Origin: Bombyx mori
Taxonomy: Eukaryota > Arthropoda > Insecta > Lepidoptera > Bombycidae
Direction of reading: 5' to 3'
NCBI RefSeq assembly: GCF_030269925.1
Contig: NC_085127.1
Location: 6,951,501-7,015,500, forward strand
Length of the DNA: 64,000 nucleotides
Below are positions 40,801 to 55,800 of this stretch, piece after piece (within the stretch, counting starts at the first letter, position 1; every line of letters starts with the position of its first letter). A program made the position numbers and the translations under genes. The notes under the pieces are model-generated. The model had not been told where the DNA came from and ran no database searches. It worked only from the letters and a program-made list of their open reading frames with translations.

Positions 40801-43800
40801 TCTCCGCTGGGAGAATAACGATCGCAATCGCAATATAATCATACATAATATTAATGCAGATTGATAAATAATTACAGAACGGAGCTATTATATCTTTTAA
40901 TGGTTTTACGGACAACGTTTTTTTTTTTAAAACAAGTATATATATAGAAAACAAATATAGCATCCGGATAAATCGAATTTACATTATGTTTGTTTATTAA
41001 TTTACAATGACAAGCGGCTCTAACATAATTATTCATTGCGACATTAACAATGAACATACGTAACAATATTTATAGTTTTCAGAAAAAATAACCAGTACTT
41101 AAGCGTTTTATAGAATGTAACCTAGTATGCTTTTACTGGTGGTAGGACGTCTTTTGAGTCCGCACTGGTGGGTACCACCACCCTACCTATTTTCAGCCGT
41201 GAAGCTGCTGCTTATGAGGTCGATGATGCAATTATATCGCATAACGAATGCTTCACTTTTCACATCGGAATGCGTGAGAGATTCGCTCCAGAAATTGGCG
41301 ATTATATCTATTAGGTTTTCCTTGACACAGGGATGCTCTTGAATTAACATCAGTTGCTACACGCAAATTTGTTAATATACGAAATGTGAAAAAAATATTT
41401 GGTACGTATTTACTTTTAAAAAAATAATGTGATCCGTCACGCGACACCTAGCAGATGTGAAACATCGACATTATTTTATAAAATTAATATGCAGAAAGGA
41501 ACAGATTGTGATAGGAACTAAATATGTCATAATGATAAAATAAAATATTACGAAATATTACGAAATATTATATTTCAAGTAAAACACAGGTTATGTGTAC
41601 TGTAGTAAACAACACTGTATACACTACGGAGTATACACTATAGGTATCCGAGCTCAGTGTAGCGAGAGAGATGGCTTAACGCCGGATCGAGTGGGAGAGA
41701 ATCGCACAGTCGATTGCGCATGGCGACGCGTCGCCACACCGTACACACTACTGCATATAGACCTATAAGAAATATATAGCATCATATAGCGTGGCGACGC
41801 GTCATGGCGGCATGCGTCGCCACGCCAGAAATCGGTTTTACGTGCGGCTATAGATGTTTCACATCAAAAATTGTCTTCATAGGTAACCTTCTTTTATAGC
41901 TTAGATTGCTGGACGAACTCACGGCCCGCCTGATGTTAACTGGTAACCCGAGCCCACAGACAACTACAATGTAAATGCCGCCACGTACCTTGAAATATGT
42001 GTTCTAAGGTATCAGTATAGTACAACGGCTGCCCCACACAAACGCAAACGCATAGTAGGTGATGCGCTTCGGTTTGAAGAGTTGGAAGAACTGAAACTTT
42101 AAGCTCATGTCTGAAGGTGAATTGCGGCATTTAAGTACATTGTTAATGTCACCACTTAACACCAGGTAGGGCGTGAAACCGTCCACCTATCTTAGCAATA
42201 AAGAATAAAACTATTGTTATGCAGTAATCTCTCTAATATGTAGGTATTTAGTAGACACAATATATATAACAACTTAGAAAATTGAGACAATAGAAGCATC
42301 GGTTTTACATCGAATGAAATGTTTCGTGGCATAAATTATGGAGCAATTGCGATCGAAGTACCTACTTCTTAAGTAAGAACGCGATATTATGGAAAAGTAC
42401 TGCGGACATTAATGATCTTCATGATTTGTTACGTTACATAATTCGGACTAGCATTAATTATTTAGATCTTTTTTTTTTATTGCCTTTGTAGGCAGACGAG
42501 CATACGGCCCACCTGATGGTGAGTGGTTACCGTCGCCCATGGACTTCAGCAATGCCAGGGGCAGAGCCAAGCCGCTGCCTATCGCTTAATACTCTCCACA
42601 AGCCTCGTTTGAAGAAGGACATGTCATAGCGCTCGGGAAACACCGTGGAGGGGAGCTCATTCCATAGCCGGATGGTACGTGGCAAAAAATATCTCTGGAA
42701 ACGCACTGTGGATGACCGCAGTGGCTCCAGGTAGTATGGATGAACTCTACTCCGGTGGCGGGCGGTGCCATGGTAAAAACGAGATGCCGGTGTCATCTCG
42801 AACAATTCCTCAGAGCACTCCCCATGGAACATACGGTACAAAATACAGAGGGAATCGAAGTCCCTCCGCAGACCCAGAGGTTCCAAAGATGTCTAAACTA
42901 CGAAGGAAGTCAGTAAGTTTCATTTAAATATGTTCTCCATGCCATCCACCAGGGATATGTAGAATTCCATTTACAGTTCTGAGATGATATATGCCTTTTA
43001 AACACTAGCTTTAGTATTATATCCTTCGGTTTTTGCGAGGCATAGATAAAATTATGTCCGTGACCACAAAAATTATACAGTACTAGCCGACCCGGCAGAC
43101 TTCGTAGTCAGCCTCAATCGATAAATAAAAGACCTAAAATTTTGTATAAAGTAAACTTAAAACAAACAAAAGGAATCCGTCCGACGCGGGACACATCAAA
43201 AGGAAAACAAAATTGTTATTTTTATTTAATTCCGAGCATTTTCATATTTATCTACCTTTTAAACCTTCTCAGGTATTCCACAAATAATTCAAGACCAGAA
43301 TTGGCCAAATCGGTCCAGCCGTTCTCAAGTTTTAGCGAGACTAACGAACGATTAATCAATTTATAGTCTAATACAGCCTTTCCCAAAGTGGGCGATAACG
43401 CCCCCTTGTGGGCGCTATAGTGGCTTTTAAGTAGGTGGAAAAATGGGGGCGCTAAAAAATAATTTATTCTCAAAGTGAAAATAAAAGTAGACAAAATGAG
43501 TTTGGGAACCCCTGATCTAGTAGAATTTTAGACAAGAATACTATTCGAGCAGTAGCACAGAAAAAGTTATTATTAAATTCACCGGATATCCCACTAGTAA
43601 CTTATGGGTTTTTTATTGCCCTTGTAGACGACCATATGGCCCACCTGATGGTGAGTGGTTACCATCGCCCATGGACTTCAGCAATGCCAGGGGCAGAGCC
43701 AAGCCGCTGCTTACAGGTTACAACAATTGTGTACAATATACATATATATTATCATGGTTCGTTACACCGATAGCTTTAATAGAAACTAAATATTAACGTT

Positions 43801-46800
43801 CGTACATATATTTCCCAAAAAGGAAACGTATGAATCAGCGATAAGGTAGGGTTTTGCGTTATTTTAGAATTTTCCGTTTAATACATAACCAAATTACACA
43901 AGATTTCACGTTATATTTAAGTTAATAATATATAATTATATAATATGTTAATAATATATTAAGGGAAGTTTTTTTTATTGCTTAGATGGATGGACGAGCT
44001 CACAGCCCATCTGGTGTTAAGTGGTTACCGGAGCACATAGACATCTACAACATAAATGCGCCACCCACCTTGAGATATAAATTCTAAGGTCTCAGTATAG
44101 TTACAACGGCTGCCCCACCCTTCAAACCGAAACGCATTACTGTTCACGGCAGAAATAGGCAGTGTACCTACCCGGACTCACAAGAAGTCCTACCATCGGT
44201 ATTCACAAATTAAAACTTGAATGGGAGCGTAATTTATTTAATTCATAATATACATTGCTATCATTAATATTAATGCCATATTAATGCCCGGGCGCTATTA
44301 AGCAGGCCGAATGCAGGCAACATTGGAGGAAGCTGGTGCAAAAACTAGACCAAGGTGGTCACGACCCTCAGTAACGAGCGACGAAAAAGAAGAAGAAGAA
44401 TGACAAGACTATTTCTACCTTAAATTTAAAGGACTTTTTTTTTATAAAGAATATAATATGTCGACATTGATCATTCGTCTAGTGGTGGGCGGATACGTCC
44501 TTAACCGATTTTCTCTTCAACAACCAAAAAGGCTTGGCACAAATTTTAATTGCATAGATTTAGAGATACATTTGTTCCATTTACACTGAAGGCGCTGCCA
44601 TTAATCAATAGACAACGAGAATTTTCGATAATCAATAAATCAGTTATCGGTACAAGCATGCCATCCTCGACATAATAATACCACTTCTCCTTGACCCGTC
44701 CTAATAGCTCCTATCTGGGTGATCGGTTCGAGTGGATTTCGAACTTGTACATCTTGGTACCACCGTCCTTACATTTCTATCACCAAGCTATCAAACGTAC
44801 TTATTTGAAGGGTATGATAGCATTAACCTTTTTGAAGTAGTCGTGGCCTAAAGGATAAGACGTCCGGTGCATTCGTATCTAGCGATGTACCGGTGTTCGA
44901 ATCCCGCTGGCAAGTACCAATTTTTCTAATGAAATACGTACTTAACAAATGTTCACGATTGACTTCCACGGTGAAGGAATAACATCGTGTAGTACAAAAA
45001 CAAACCCGCTAAATTATAATTTGCATAATTACTGGTGGTAGGGCCTCTTGTAAGTCCGCACGGGTAGGTACCACCACCCTGCCTATTTCTGCCATGAAGC
45101 AGTAATGCGTTTCGGTTTGAAGGGTGGGACTGCCATTGTAACTATACTGAGACCTTAGAACTTATATCTCAAGCTAAGTGGCGGCATTTAGGTTGTAAAT
45201 GTCTATGGGCTCCGGTAAGCGCTAAACACCAGGTGGGCCGTGAGCTCATCTATCCACTTAAGCAATAAATAAATAAAAACATATATATTATTACGGTGTT
45301 AAAAAAATTCTCCCATTACTTTATAATGGTAGGTCACGATCTCGGCTGAATTTATGCCATGAAATCAGCGTTTCACATTAAATGGTCTCAGGCTAGGATT
45401 TTCTCCTGAGCATTAAGACCGGAACCCAAGAACCAAGTCCTCTAATGCCAAACATCCTCAGTTATACTCCGACCCACAGTTTAAACTGCACACCATGGTA
45501 CAGTGCTCAGCTCATAATCAAAAAGTACTTACTTTTCATGTTTCGCTGAGCGGGGGTGAGGTTCGAGCTGCAGAGGGGTGGCGGGAGCGGAACGGGGCGC
45601 CCCACACCCGCCACCCGCCGCGCCCGACGCGAAATTGCCGGTTGACCTGCAACAAAAAAAAACCATTAGAATCACAGTTTTTTTTTCATTTGTTTGTATA
45701 GGATTGAAGGATTATTGTTGGCTCGGAGGCCTTTCCAGTTTCACCAAGACAGGTGGGCGAGCAAAGGCTCAACCAAGAGGGGTGGGATTTGCTAACAGCT
45801 GCCCGAGCGCCTCCGAGGTAGACCTAACAACTCAAGGGCAGCTGCTTCGCGAATGAATTTCATTTGTGTAAACGAAGAGATCGTTTCGTTAAAGACTGGT
45901 ATATCAAAACGCACTCACAACACGCCCTATGCACTAGTCATGTTAAAAGACAATATATGTATACGGCTATACGTATGATGTGTATACACATTCTAAAGGA
46001 TAAGGACGCCAGTATACTCATATCGAGGTATGCAATTACTACCGGAGTTCAAACCCGTAGCAAAGTACCAATTTGTTGGTAAGGTAATAGATACATACAT
46101 ACGCAACGCGTGTCATCATCATCATCATTTCAGCCTATCGCCGTCCACTGCTGAACATAGGCCTCTCCAATAGACTTCCAGTGCGACCGGTCCATTGCCA
46201 CCTGCATCCAACGAGACCCAGCGCTTTTTACTAGGTCGTCGGTCCATCTAGTAGGTGGCCGTCCCACACTGCGCTTGCCAGTACGTGGTCGCCACTCCAG
46301 GATCTTTCAACGCGTGTGTTCATAAGAAATCCACCACGACGCAGTGACATCGTATTTTTTTTTTATTGCTTAGATGGGTGGACGAGCTCACAGCCCACCT
46401 GGTGTTAAGTGGTTACTGGAGCCCATAGACATCCACAACGTAAATGCGCCACCCACCTTGAAAATGAATATTGATGAAATCACTAATTACATACAATTGA
46501 GACATCGATTTCAAATCTTAAAGTGAGTTTATTCACTTTGTTCATCTACTTCAATTGATCGCTGGACTTAATAAAAAAAAACAACATGTATTTAAAATTT
46601 TATACGTGTACAAAACAGACGCGTCAGGATTTAATAAGCACGCGTTGGCGTACACGAGTAACCTTGATGGCACAGGTAACCTGTTTTGTAATCTTAATAA
46701 GCGAAGGAATTATTTACCACCGATATATCCACACAAAATTTTCAATCAAAATATTCATTGAATACCTTTTGTTACGTAGACTTTTGCGATGTAACGATCC

Positions 46801-49800
46801 AGAACGAGCGACATTAAAACTCGGCCACTGATTACTTTGACTCTTCCTCAAGAACTTAACTCTGGTCATAATTATTTATTTAACACCGAACAAATAAATT
46901 ATCGAATTCACGTTAAAAAACGTTTTAACAGAATTTGCAAACGTTTCATTCGCTTCGATTGAATAATTTATTACAAAATATAGACTGACACAAGCCGAAT
47001 ACATACGAGTAACTAAAGAATATGTACGTACATACGTATATAATAAAAATTTATGACTCTTTATATTTGCACACGTGTACACTTACAGAACTTGAAAAAC
47101 GTCAATTCAGAATTCGAAATCAGCGTAAAATAAAAAAACAAATGAATATGCTAAATTCAAATATGCAGTTTCGTGTAAAAACTATGGCTGTACTGCTATA
47201 AAATAGCAACTTTATGCATAAGTGGTGATGTTAGATTACAAACAATAACCAAAACATAACTTGAGAATTATCGTTGAATTATGAATTATCGTTGCGAAAA
47301 AATGTTTAGTTGCTTTTAATCAAATATTTATAACAAGTTTCTATCTCACTAAGATAACAATGTTATATTTACACAACGATCCATCAAGATAGCATGTGGA
47401 AGGTAACCACTGAGAAAACGATGAGACTTTAGCGATATCATTTCCACAATATCTGAGCGACACAGTGACGTCTTTTAATTGTTCCAGTTGATGAATAGTT
47501 CTAGTGGAAGAAAAATATACAAAGTGAAGAAGGCAGACGAATTTAATATTGAAATTGCGTGCGACTTAACATAAAGTAACACATAGTTAGAAGATGCACG
47601 GGATACTATTTATCTTGGAACTCGAGAACGTAATAACTAGGTTTCAGTGGACCATACCGTGAGCCAGCATGGCCCTACCTATTTCGGACGCGAAGCAATC
47701 GCATCCACCAGTTTAAAACGTTGAAAAGTCGTTGTACGTCTACCGCTGACCTCAAAACGGATGACGTCATTGAAATTTTTATTTCGCGAACTCGTAAGCT
47801 CGGATAGTCGTTGGCAAAAAACCTTTATTTGTTTATAATGAATATCAATTTTTAGTTTACCAATAGCTCACATTCATAACGCTGCCTAAAAAACACTCTA
47901 CATACATTTTCAACAATTCACATTCGACGCTTACTACCCACGTATTTCATTTAACCGCTGTATTATTTCCTGACCTAATTAATTTGACCTTCCCGAGCCC
48001 GAAGGGTCTAGGACGGATAAGCAAGACGACGCCCAAGGTCTCGCCGATTATTTGAATACACCCGAAGAATATTACGCAGCTAATCACGAGAATTCGGGGT
48101 AGCCTAATTATAATCACACGGCTTCACGTAAGGAATCGTGTCACAGTTGAATTCTGAGGAATTATCGTCAGTGAAGCCACCAAAAACAACATTAATAAAC
48201 CAAGATGGAGGCAAATCGAAAATAAACCAGTACAACGTTCAGGGCGCCCGACTGTCTGCTGTCATTAATTCACGTGCTCGATACAAAATTTAAACATTTA
48301 AATTATTTATGGCGAGAATAAAGAACTTCGCGATTAATGGGATTTACCCAAAATCTCAGGATCCTCAGCTACTTCACTCACATTGCTCGCCGACAGTCAG
48401 ATAACTTGGACAAAGTGATTCTGACGGGCAAAGTAGAAGGAAAGAGACCCCGCAGCCGATCACCTAGCCGCTGGTGTGATCAAATAACCACCCTAACTAT
48501 GCTGCCAGTCGCAACCGCCATTCGAGAAGCTGAGGACCGGACGAGGTGGAAACAGTTCACGAGACAGGCCGCGGTCAAGTTTCAGGGACACGACCTTCAG
48601 TAATGAAGAAAGCGACGAAGAAAAAGACCCAAAATCTCACCCGCATCACCTTCTGAACCTGAACGTCAAGTTTTGAAGTCCATTTTTACTTGTTAGTCAA
48701 ATTATTAATCCTTTTGTATTGTTTTTTAATTAATTAGAAAATTTATGTAGTTTGTAGTAAGTTCTAGATTAGTCTACGTGTAGTTCGGTATGATGTACGA
48801 TGTTAATATAAAATATCAAAGATACCTACTACGTATGTTTTCTTGAGATAAATCACTCTAATTTCACAATGCATGCGAATGACACGATCCGAATCATTTA
48901 GTTTGACTCTTATATTTTGGTACAGCAGGTGTTGTGACTCATTGTGTTTTATGTTCAACTTAAAGTGACTCCGTATTCCTTCAATATCTTCGACAGTACT
49001 GATTAGTGATTTATGGCTAACACATAAATCAGACTATATGAAAGTCGTGTTTATAAAATTTCGTTTAATATTCAAACAATACACGATATTTGAGCCGTAT
49101 GTTATTACGAGTATGTACATAAACGTACGAATTTATTATGTAAGCCGAAGAGGAAATTTGATGCGATGTTTGTAATGCGAAATGAAAGAAATTGAAGTAT
49201 CGCTTAGTCATTTCATTTCTGGAAACTGAAGTGATTTGATCCACATACTATGCTTCCGTTTTTAGTGGTCATTTTAATAATTTTACATAACATACAATCT
49301 GCTAAAAGTGTGAGTAAAAAAAAAATAGTTTAAAAAAACTAACAAAATACGCTTTTATAGAAAATCCAACTAAAAAATAGAAAATAAATTTTAATAAATT
49401 TGAATTAAAAAATAGTATAAGAAAAAATGATTTTATTGTAAAAGAGCGTGTTTCAAATTTTTTAAATTTTTTTAATAGTGAATTATCATCTATTCTTAAT
49501 AAGTATACCAAATTTCGAGTTAATCCTACGTTCTGAAGGGGGTCAAAATCATATTCAAAGATTCCGTGACAAAACATACATACGTCTGAAGCTAATAAAA
49601 GCGTATTAATATAAATAAGTCGACGGTTTTTCATTTAAAAACTCGTATTTTATAGAGTGTACTGCCTGTGACATATGCTACAGGTGAAACAGTATTCGAT
49701 GACTTATCCCGTAGTGAAGAAATCGGACATGAAAAACTTATTGGATCCAAAGACTCTGAAGATCAAAATGAAGAAAAAAAAGGTTTTGACTTACAAAACA

Positions 49801-52800
49801 AACGAATAAACGAAGGCACTAAAAAGGTGAGGCACTAATCAAACAACAATTATTTTTTTTATCGCTTAGATTGGTGGACGATATCACAGCCCACCTGGTG
49901 TTAAGTGGTTACTGGAGCTCATAGACATCCACAACGCAAATGCACCACCCACCCTGAGATATAAGTTCTAAGGTCTCAGCATAGCTACAACGGCTGCCCC
50001 ACCCTTCAAACCCAAACGCATTACTGCTTCATGGCAGAAATAGGCAGGGTGGTGGTACCTACCCGTGCGGACTTACAAGAGGCCCTACCACCAGTAATTA
50101 TGCAAATTATAATTTAGCGGGTTTGTTTTTGTACTACACGATGTTATTCCTTCACCGTGGAAGTCAAGTTGTTTCGCTATTTTATCTAAACACGCTATAA
50201 ACTCGTTATTATCACATATCATTAGTGTTAATAATATTACAGCCATGTGCAGTGGTGGTGCTATCGAATATACAAAACCCGAATGTTCAGTCGTTGCTTC
50301 GGAAATATAGATATGACGCAAACGGTAATAACATCATTTTTATTTTTTTATCTTTCTTAATTCTTCTTCTTTCTTATTCTTTTTAGTACATAAACTGTTT
50401 AGATTTTATATCAATTGTGTGCACAATAAATTTTTTTACAGGAGTTTTAATACCAAGCAGTGTGAAATATTTCATCAAACTACCTCAAGGGTTGAGGAAT
50501 TCGCCTCTTCTAGTACCATTAAACGACAAAGCTTTCTCCCCATTAGGCGGATTTGTCAGGTAACTGAACATAATAAGTTGTAAGTTTCAACAATTTAAAT
50601 TCATAATCTATTATTAATAACATACTTTACTATGTACCATAACTGTGAAAGTTTGTATGTTCAGTTATAGTTACTTAATCGTGCTTATTTTACGCCCATA
50701 CTTTATTATTTTTGTTTTATTCAATTTGCAGGTATTACAAGGAAGTCCCTCCAATACCTCAGTCGTGGTAATCAAGATACTAAAAATTCAAACGGTAATT
50801 TAAGAAAAATATTTATGATCCAACAGAATATGAGACGTTCTGGAATGAGGAAAGAAATTAAAATTGGTTTTCATTTATTCGACGAAGCAGACTTGACATC
50901 GGTGACAATTATTCAACATAATATAGAAATAACGCAGCTGTTTTCTCACATGGAAGTTTTTCATTGGAAATGTCATTAAAAACTCTTGTGGGAACTGAAC
51001 TGGTGCGATTTCTATTTGAAGACTTATAAGGTCTTTTTTTTCTCGAACGTTCTAGACTATTTTCCGATTGCGGAACCTATAGACGAATACACGGACGACG
51101 TGTTAAAGTTATGAAATAGAAGTAGTGCCCATGAGGGAAAACCAAACAACATCATCACGCAAAAGCTACCTCCAAACTTGTATAATACGCATGGAGCCTC
51201 AATAAGAATGTCCCCAATCCTTAAAAATGGTTACGGAAATATTTTTTCTTGTTTCTAATCTATACCTCCGTAGTTCGTGTTGTATTTGGTATGACATTAT
51301 ATAGGATTGTTAGTCAATAGAAAGATTATTAAAACGGTGTTTTCCGTATATTCCGAAAAAATAATTTCTGTACAGAGTCGAGTCAATATGGCGGCCTATT
51401 CGCTCATATTCATTATCACTTTATGTTTTACTGTTTGTAGTGTTTACTAACATTTTTGTATTGTATTCTTATGATTTTAGATCGTTTTTTGTTTCCATCA
51501 CTAAAAAAATGAAACATTCCAACTTAATGACTTTCATGACCTCATCAAGTTAAATTAAAACAAAATTGTAGCCGGTTTTCATTAACACACGGAACCTGCT
51601 GTACATTCTTGATAATACGACAAAATACGATTTCAAACGTGTTTTAATGGAGAGTGTTAAAATATCTTCACGATTCTAGAATAGTCTAAGGAATCGCGTA
51701 TGCCAATGACATTACGCGGCGAATAGATATTCCCACTGAGTCACATCCTTTAATGTTTGACGCGGTAGATGATAATCTTCATTTAGTAAAATGTAGTGAA
51801 TCGGAAAGCCATATATTGTATCATCAAAAACGAAAGTAAATTATAATAAAAAAATCATAACAATATCCGAAGCATACCTACATATTATATTCAATTTAAA
51901 ACGGAATATTTTCCGAATTCTCTCTCTTTTTCTATCGGTCCAAATATATCCTAAAGCAACTTCATCGTTTTTCTTTTACGATTCACGGTTCGTTTTCGAC
52001 AAATTAACCGGTATGGAAATAAACAAATCTATTAAAGTCAGAGTAACGATTACCGCGACTTTTAAACATGTTCCAGATTGTTATTGGACACAAGCCTCCA
52101 TTTATGTGAAGCTATAATAACCATCATAGTCAAGAAATAGTGAACAAATGTTCACGATTGACTTCCACGGTGAAGGAATAACATCGTGTAATAAAAATAA
52201 AACCGGCAAAATTATAATTTGCGTAATTACTGGCGGTAGGACCTCTTGTGAGTCCGCACGGGTATATCTAGGTCTCACCACTCTGCCTATTTCTGCCATG
52301 AAGCAGTGATGCGTTTTGGTTTGAAGGGTGGGGCAGCCGTTGTAACTATACTGAGACCTTAGAATTCATATCTCAAGGTGGGGGTGGCGGCATTTACGTT
52401 GTAGATGTCTATGGGCTTGGGTAACTACTTAACACCAGCTGGGCTGTGAGCTTCACCCACCTATGCAATAAAAAATAATAATAATAAAGAAATGTAGTCG
52501 CTTAACAAATCGTAAAGGTAGACTAGTCGACTATTACAATTGAATAATTGATCACAATGAATTCTGTTATGTAGTTACTAGAGCACGTGTTGACATACCA
52601 TTGAAAGAGCAAATCTTGGATAGTTTCCAACGTCCATACACGTTTCGCTCGAACTCTTCTAACGGACATCCCATAAAAAACGTTTGAACCAAATGAAGAA
52701 GGGCAGTCTTTTCAAAGGATCTCGGCGCTCATGTATAATTCATAATCGTATTTTATCTATACTTCTATACTATAATATTATATAATTATAAAGAGGAAAG

Positions 52801-55800
52801 ATTTGTTTGTTTGTACTGAATAGGCTCCGAAAGTACTGAACCGATTTGAAAATTTTTTTCACTGTTTGGAAGCTACACTATTCCCGAGTGACATAGACTA
52901 TAATCTTTTTTGAAAAAAATTAGGGATCCTTACTAAAACTCCAATAATGTAACTCAAGGTGTAAAAAAATTACCTTAAATATTCTTTACATCGCGTGCCC
53001 TGCGAAAACTATTGATTATAGAATAAAATAATGTACTACGACTTTGTAGAACACATTCTTATTTACAAAAAGTTTCGTTACAGCATATGTCTAACTATTA
53101 TAGCAATGCCACAATAAGTGTTCTTTTATTTTTTTAAATAATGTCAAATATCGTTGAAATTTTAGTTAAAAACCCGAGCGGAGCCGGAACGGGCCGCTAG
53201 TAATTCATAATCGTATTTTATCACTTATGAGTGCGACGGCCTTGGAAAACTTCATATTCTCAATGAAAACGAAAAAAGTATTAGTAAAATTCTATATATC
53301 TTGAAATCTAAGCAACATACGATAGGTAAATTTAATTAGGAGACTTTTAACGGCTTCACCTTTAACAAAGAAACATTATTAAGCAAGCAGAATGTTTTTA
53401 ATTCCCAGCAAACAACTTTATTTTAATCACTATATTAAACATTAGTTTATGGTATGATTAAATTTTGGCTGTAATAAAAGATACTGTGAATGGACGTCGC
53501 AACTGTTGATATGTGATAAAATGATATTAATAAGGTTACCAAATTAGGTCGAATTATATAGAACTGGAAATTTGCATCCAAACAGCAATGCCTATAATAC
53601 TTTCATCTGACCAATAAAACTGTATATATAAATACAGTGAAAATCATTCGTTAGCAGGTTTGAGCAATGAAATACTGCTCATAGCACTTCACTTATATGG
53701 CGCAGAGCGTTTCTCGTAAATTTAGATGTGTTCCGATTTTAGCCTGAACCGAATTAGCACCTTAGTGCGTAATCTTACAACGATTACTTATCACCAAGCC
53801 GTGTTTATTTACAAATGTTTTCATGTAATCTTACGTTCAAAATGTTACTTAATACTTTATTTGAGTCGTCTATTATCAAAGCCGGAAATGTGACTTTTGG
53901 ACAATGATTGGTAAATCAGAAAAACGAATTATTGACTTTGTATTCCATTGGCAGTCACAAAACTCTGCTGAACGACATCTTAGATAAATAACAGGTTAAG
54001 CATTAACCTTTATTTAATGCAGTTTTTGAACCGTATTCTTTGAAGGAGACGATTATATTCAAATCAATCTGTATTGACATATCAATAACATTTTTTTGTC
54101 CAAATGCACAGATTGCCACCTTTGATAATAGACGACTCATTTATATCTACCATTTGTATTACTTACATTCATGATACAGTCAAACAAAATTACATAGTTA
54201 ATGATTATATAAAAAATACAGATTTTCTAATAAAACTTACATAATATACAAAAAGGCATTGCACATGCACATTTATTTTCTGGTGGTAGGACATCTTGTG
54301 AGTCCGCGCAGGTAGGTACCACCGCCCTGCCTATTTCTGCCGTGAAGCAGTAATGCGTTTCGGTTTGAAGGGTGGGGCAGCCGTTGTAACTATACTGAGA
54401 TCTTAGAACTTATATCTCAAGGTGGGTGGCACATTTACGTTGTAGATGTCCATGGGCTCCAGTAACCACTTAACACCAAGTGGGCTGTAAGCTTGTCCAC
54501 CCATCTAAGCAATAAATAAATAAAAACATACGGTATGTAGGTCAAACGCTAATAAACATTTGTATCTTATTTTGTATTAGAGGAAGAACTAACTGGTTTA
54601 GAAAAATACGATTGATCTAGTATTCACAGAAACATACGCGTCGGGCCGACACTTCAAAACCTATTTGCAAATCGTAAAACACTTTAAAGCTCTCAAACAA
54701 ACCGTTTTTTAGGTTAAGCGTATATTTCGATCTCAAAACTCTATCCACAACTGAGATTCTTAACAATTACATTTTAAAATCGACGGGGGATCAAATGAAG
54801 GAAGAACTTACATAGGTGTGTTGCGGTATTAACCATTAGGTACGGGTACACGGCCAGACTTCCTTCGAGCTATTATAGCACTACTACTGGTACTAGATAC
54901 TTCTAGAAGGTGCACCCGTAAATCTCAAAAGTATGTATTCGTGACCACACCTACACATATCAAGATTTGGATATCAGGATATTATTACAACACGAAGATC
55001 ACGTTCAATTTGTTTTAGATTTTTATATACCATCATGCATAAGACTCATTCATGAATAGATCCGGAGAGTTACTTTGTGATTCCGGTGCGACCGGATACT
55101 AAAATTATTGGCTGAGATGCAAAGATATCGCAAGGACAAGCTTTACACATAACATGTGAAATAAACGTTGTGAAACATCTGTTGTAGACGTTGTAGTTAC
55201 AAAAGGCCTGTAGTTGACTTTGAAACAACCATTTAAGCCAGAATCAATGAAATATTTAATGACGTTTGATAGTGGCCGCCATCATTCGCGAACGGATAGA
55301 AAGATATTGGTTTTTTTTTCGCAATTATTAGAAGTAAATCAGAATCGGAAAATTCAGTAAATGATCACGAACAAAATCGTTAAAATTTGGGCAGGACAAG
55401 ATCTGTTTGGTCAAATGTGGTCTGCATTTTAATTATACACTTAACGGGGAATCTGAGTATGGAATCATTGTCCAGACAGACTAAAGATGTGCGGTCCTAA
55501 TAAGATGCTATTATAATTTAATTGCAATTCGAACTGGCCGCCTACGACAAATTAAGGAGCTTCCGTCGCTTTTGTGCTGGCCGGTGTGACATCATGCCGA
55601 CGGACATTTCATATGCAAAAACAATCCTGTGCATAATTTAATATTAGTTCATATTCAAGCTACAATATATATTTATAGGTATGTCTGTTAACCAATTTAA
55701 ACGTGGTTTTGTTTACGCACTTCATATTACCACAATTTTACCTCAAAACATCCCTTAAAATCACAAATTGTTTCAGCCTTTTACTGGTGGTAGGAGCTCT

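Noticed and set aside
48337..48603. 88-codon plus-strand ORF that looks protein-like
   Set aside because: The GRSP-RW and GHDLQ-stop patterns mark it as the C-terminal end of a LINE ORF2.
49302..49634. 110-codon minus-strand ORF
   Set aside because: Low-complexity Phe/Leu/Ser frame from an A/T-rich intron of the nested gene.
49683..49787. Alternative frame in exon 2 of the nested gene starting at GCTACAG|GTGAAACAG
   Set aside because: It gives a short Lys-rich peptide that stops after 41 codons; the acceptor at 49656 keeps the longer frame and fits all later phases.
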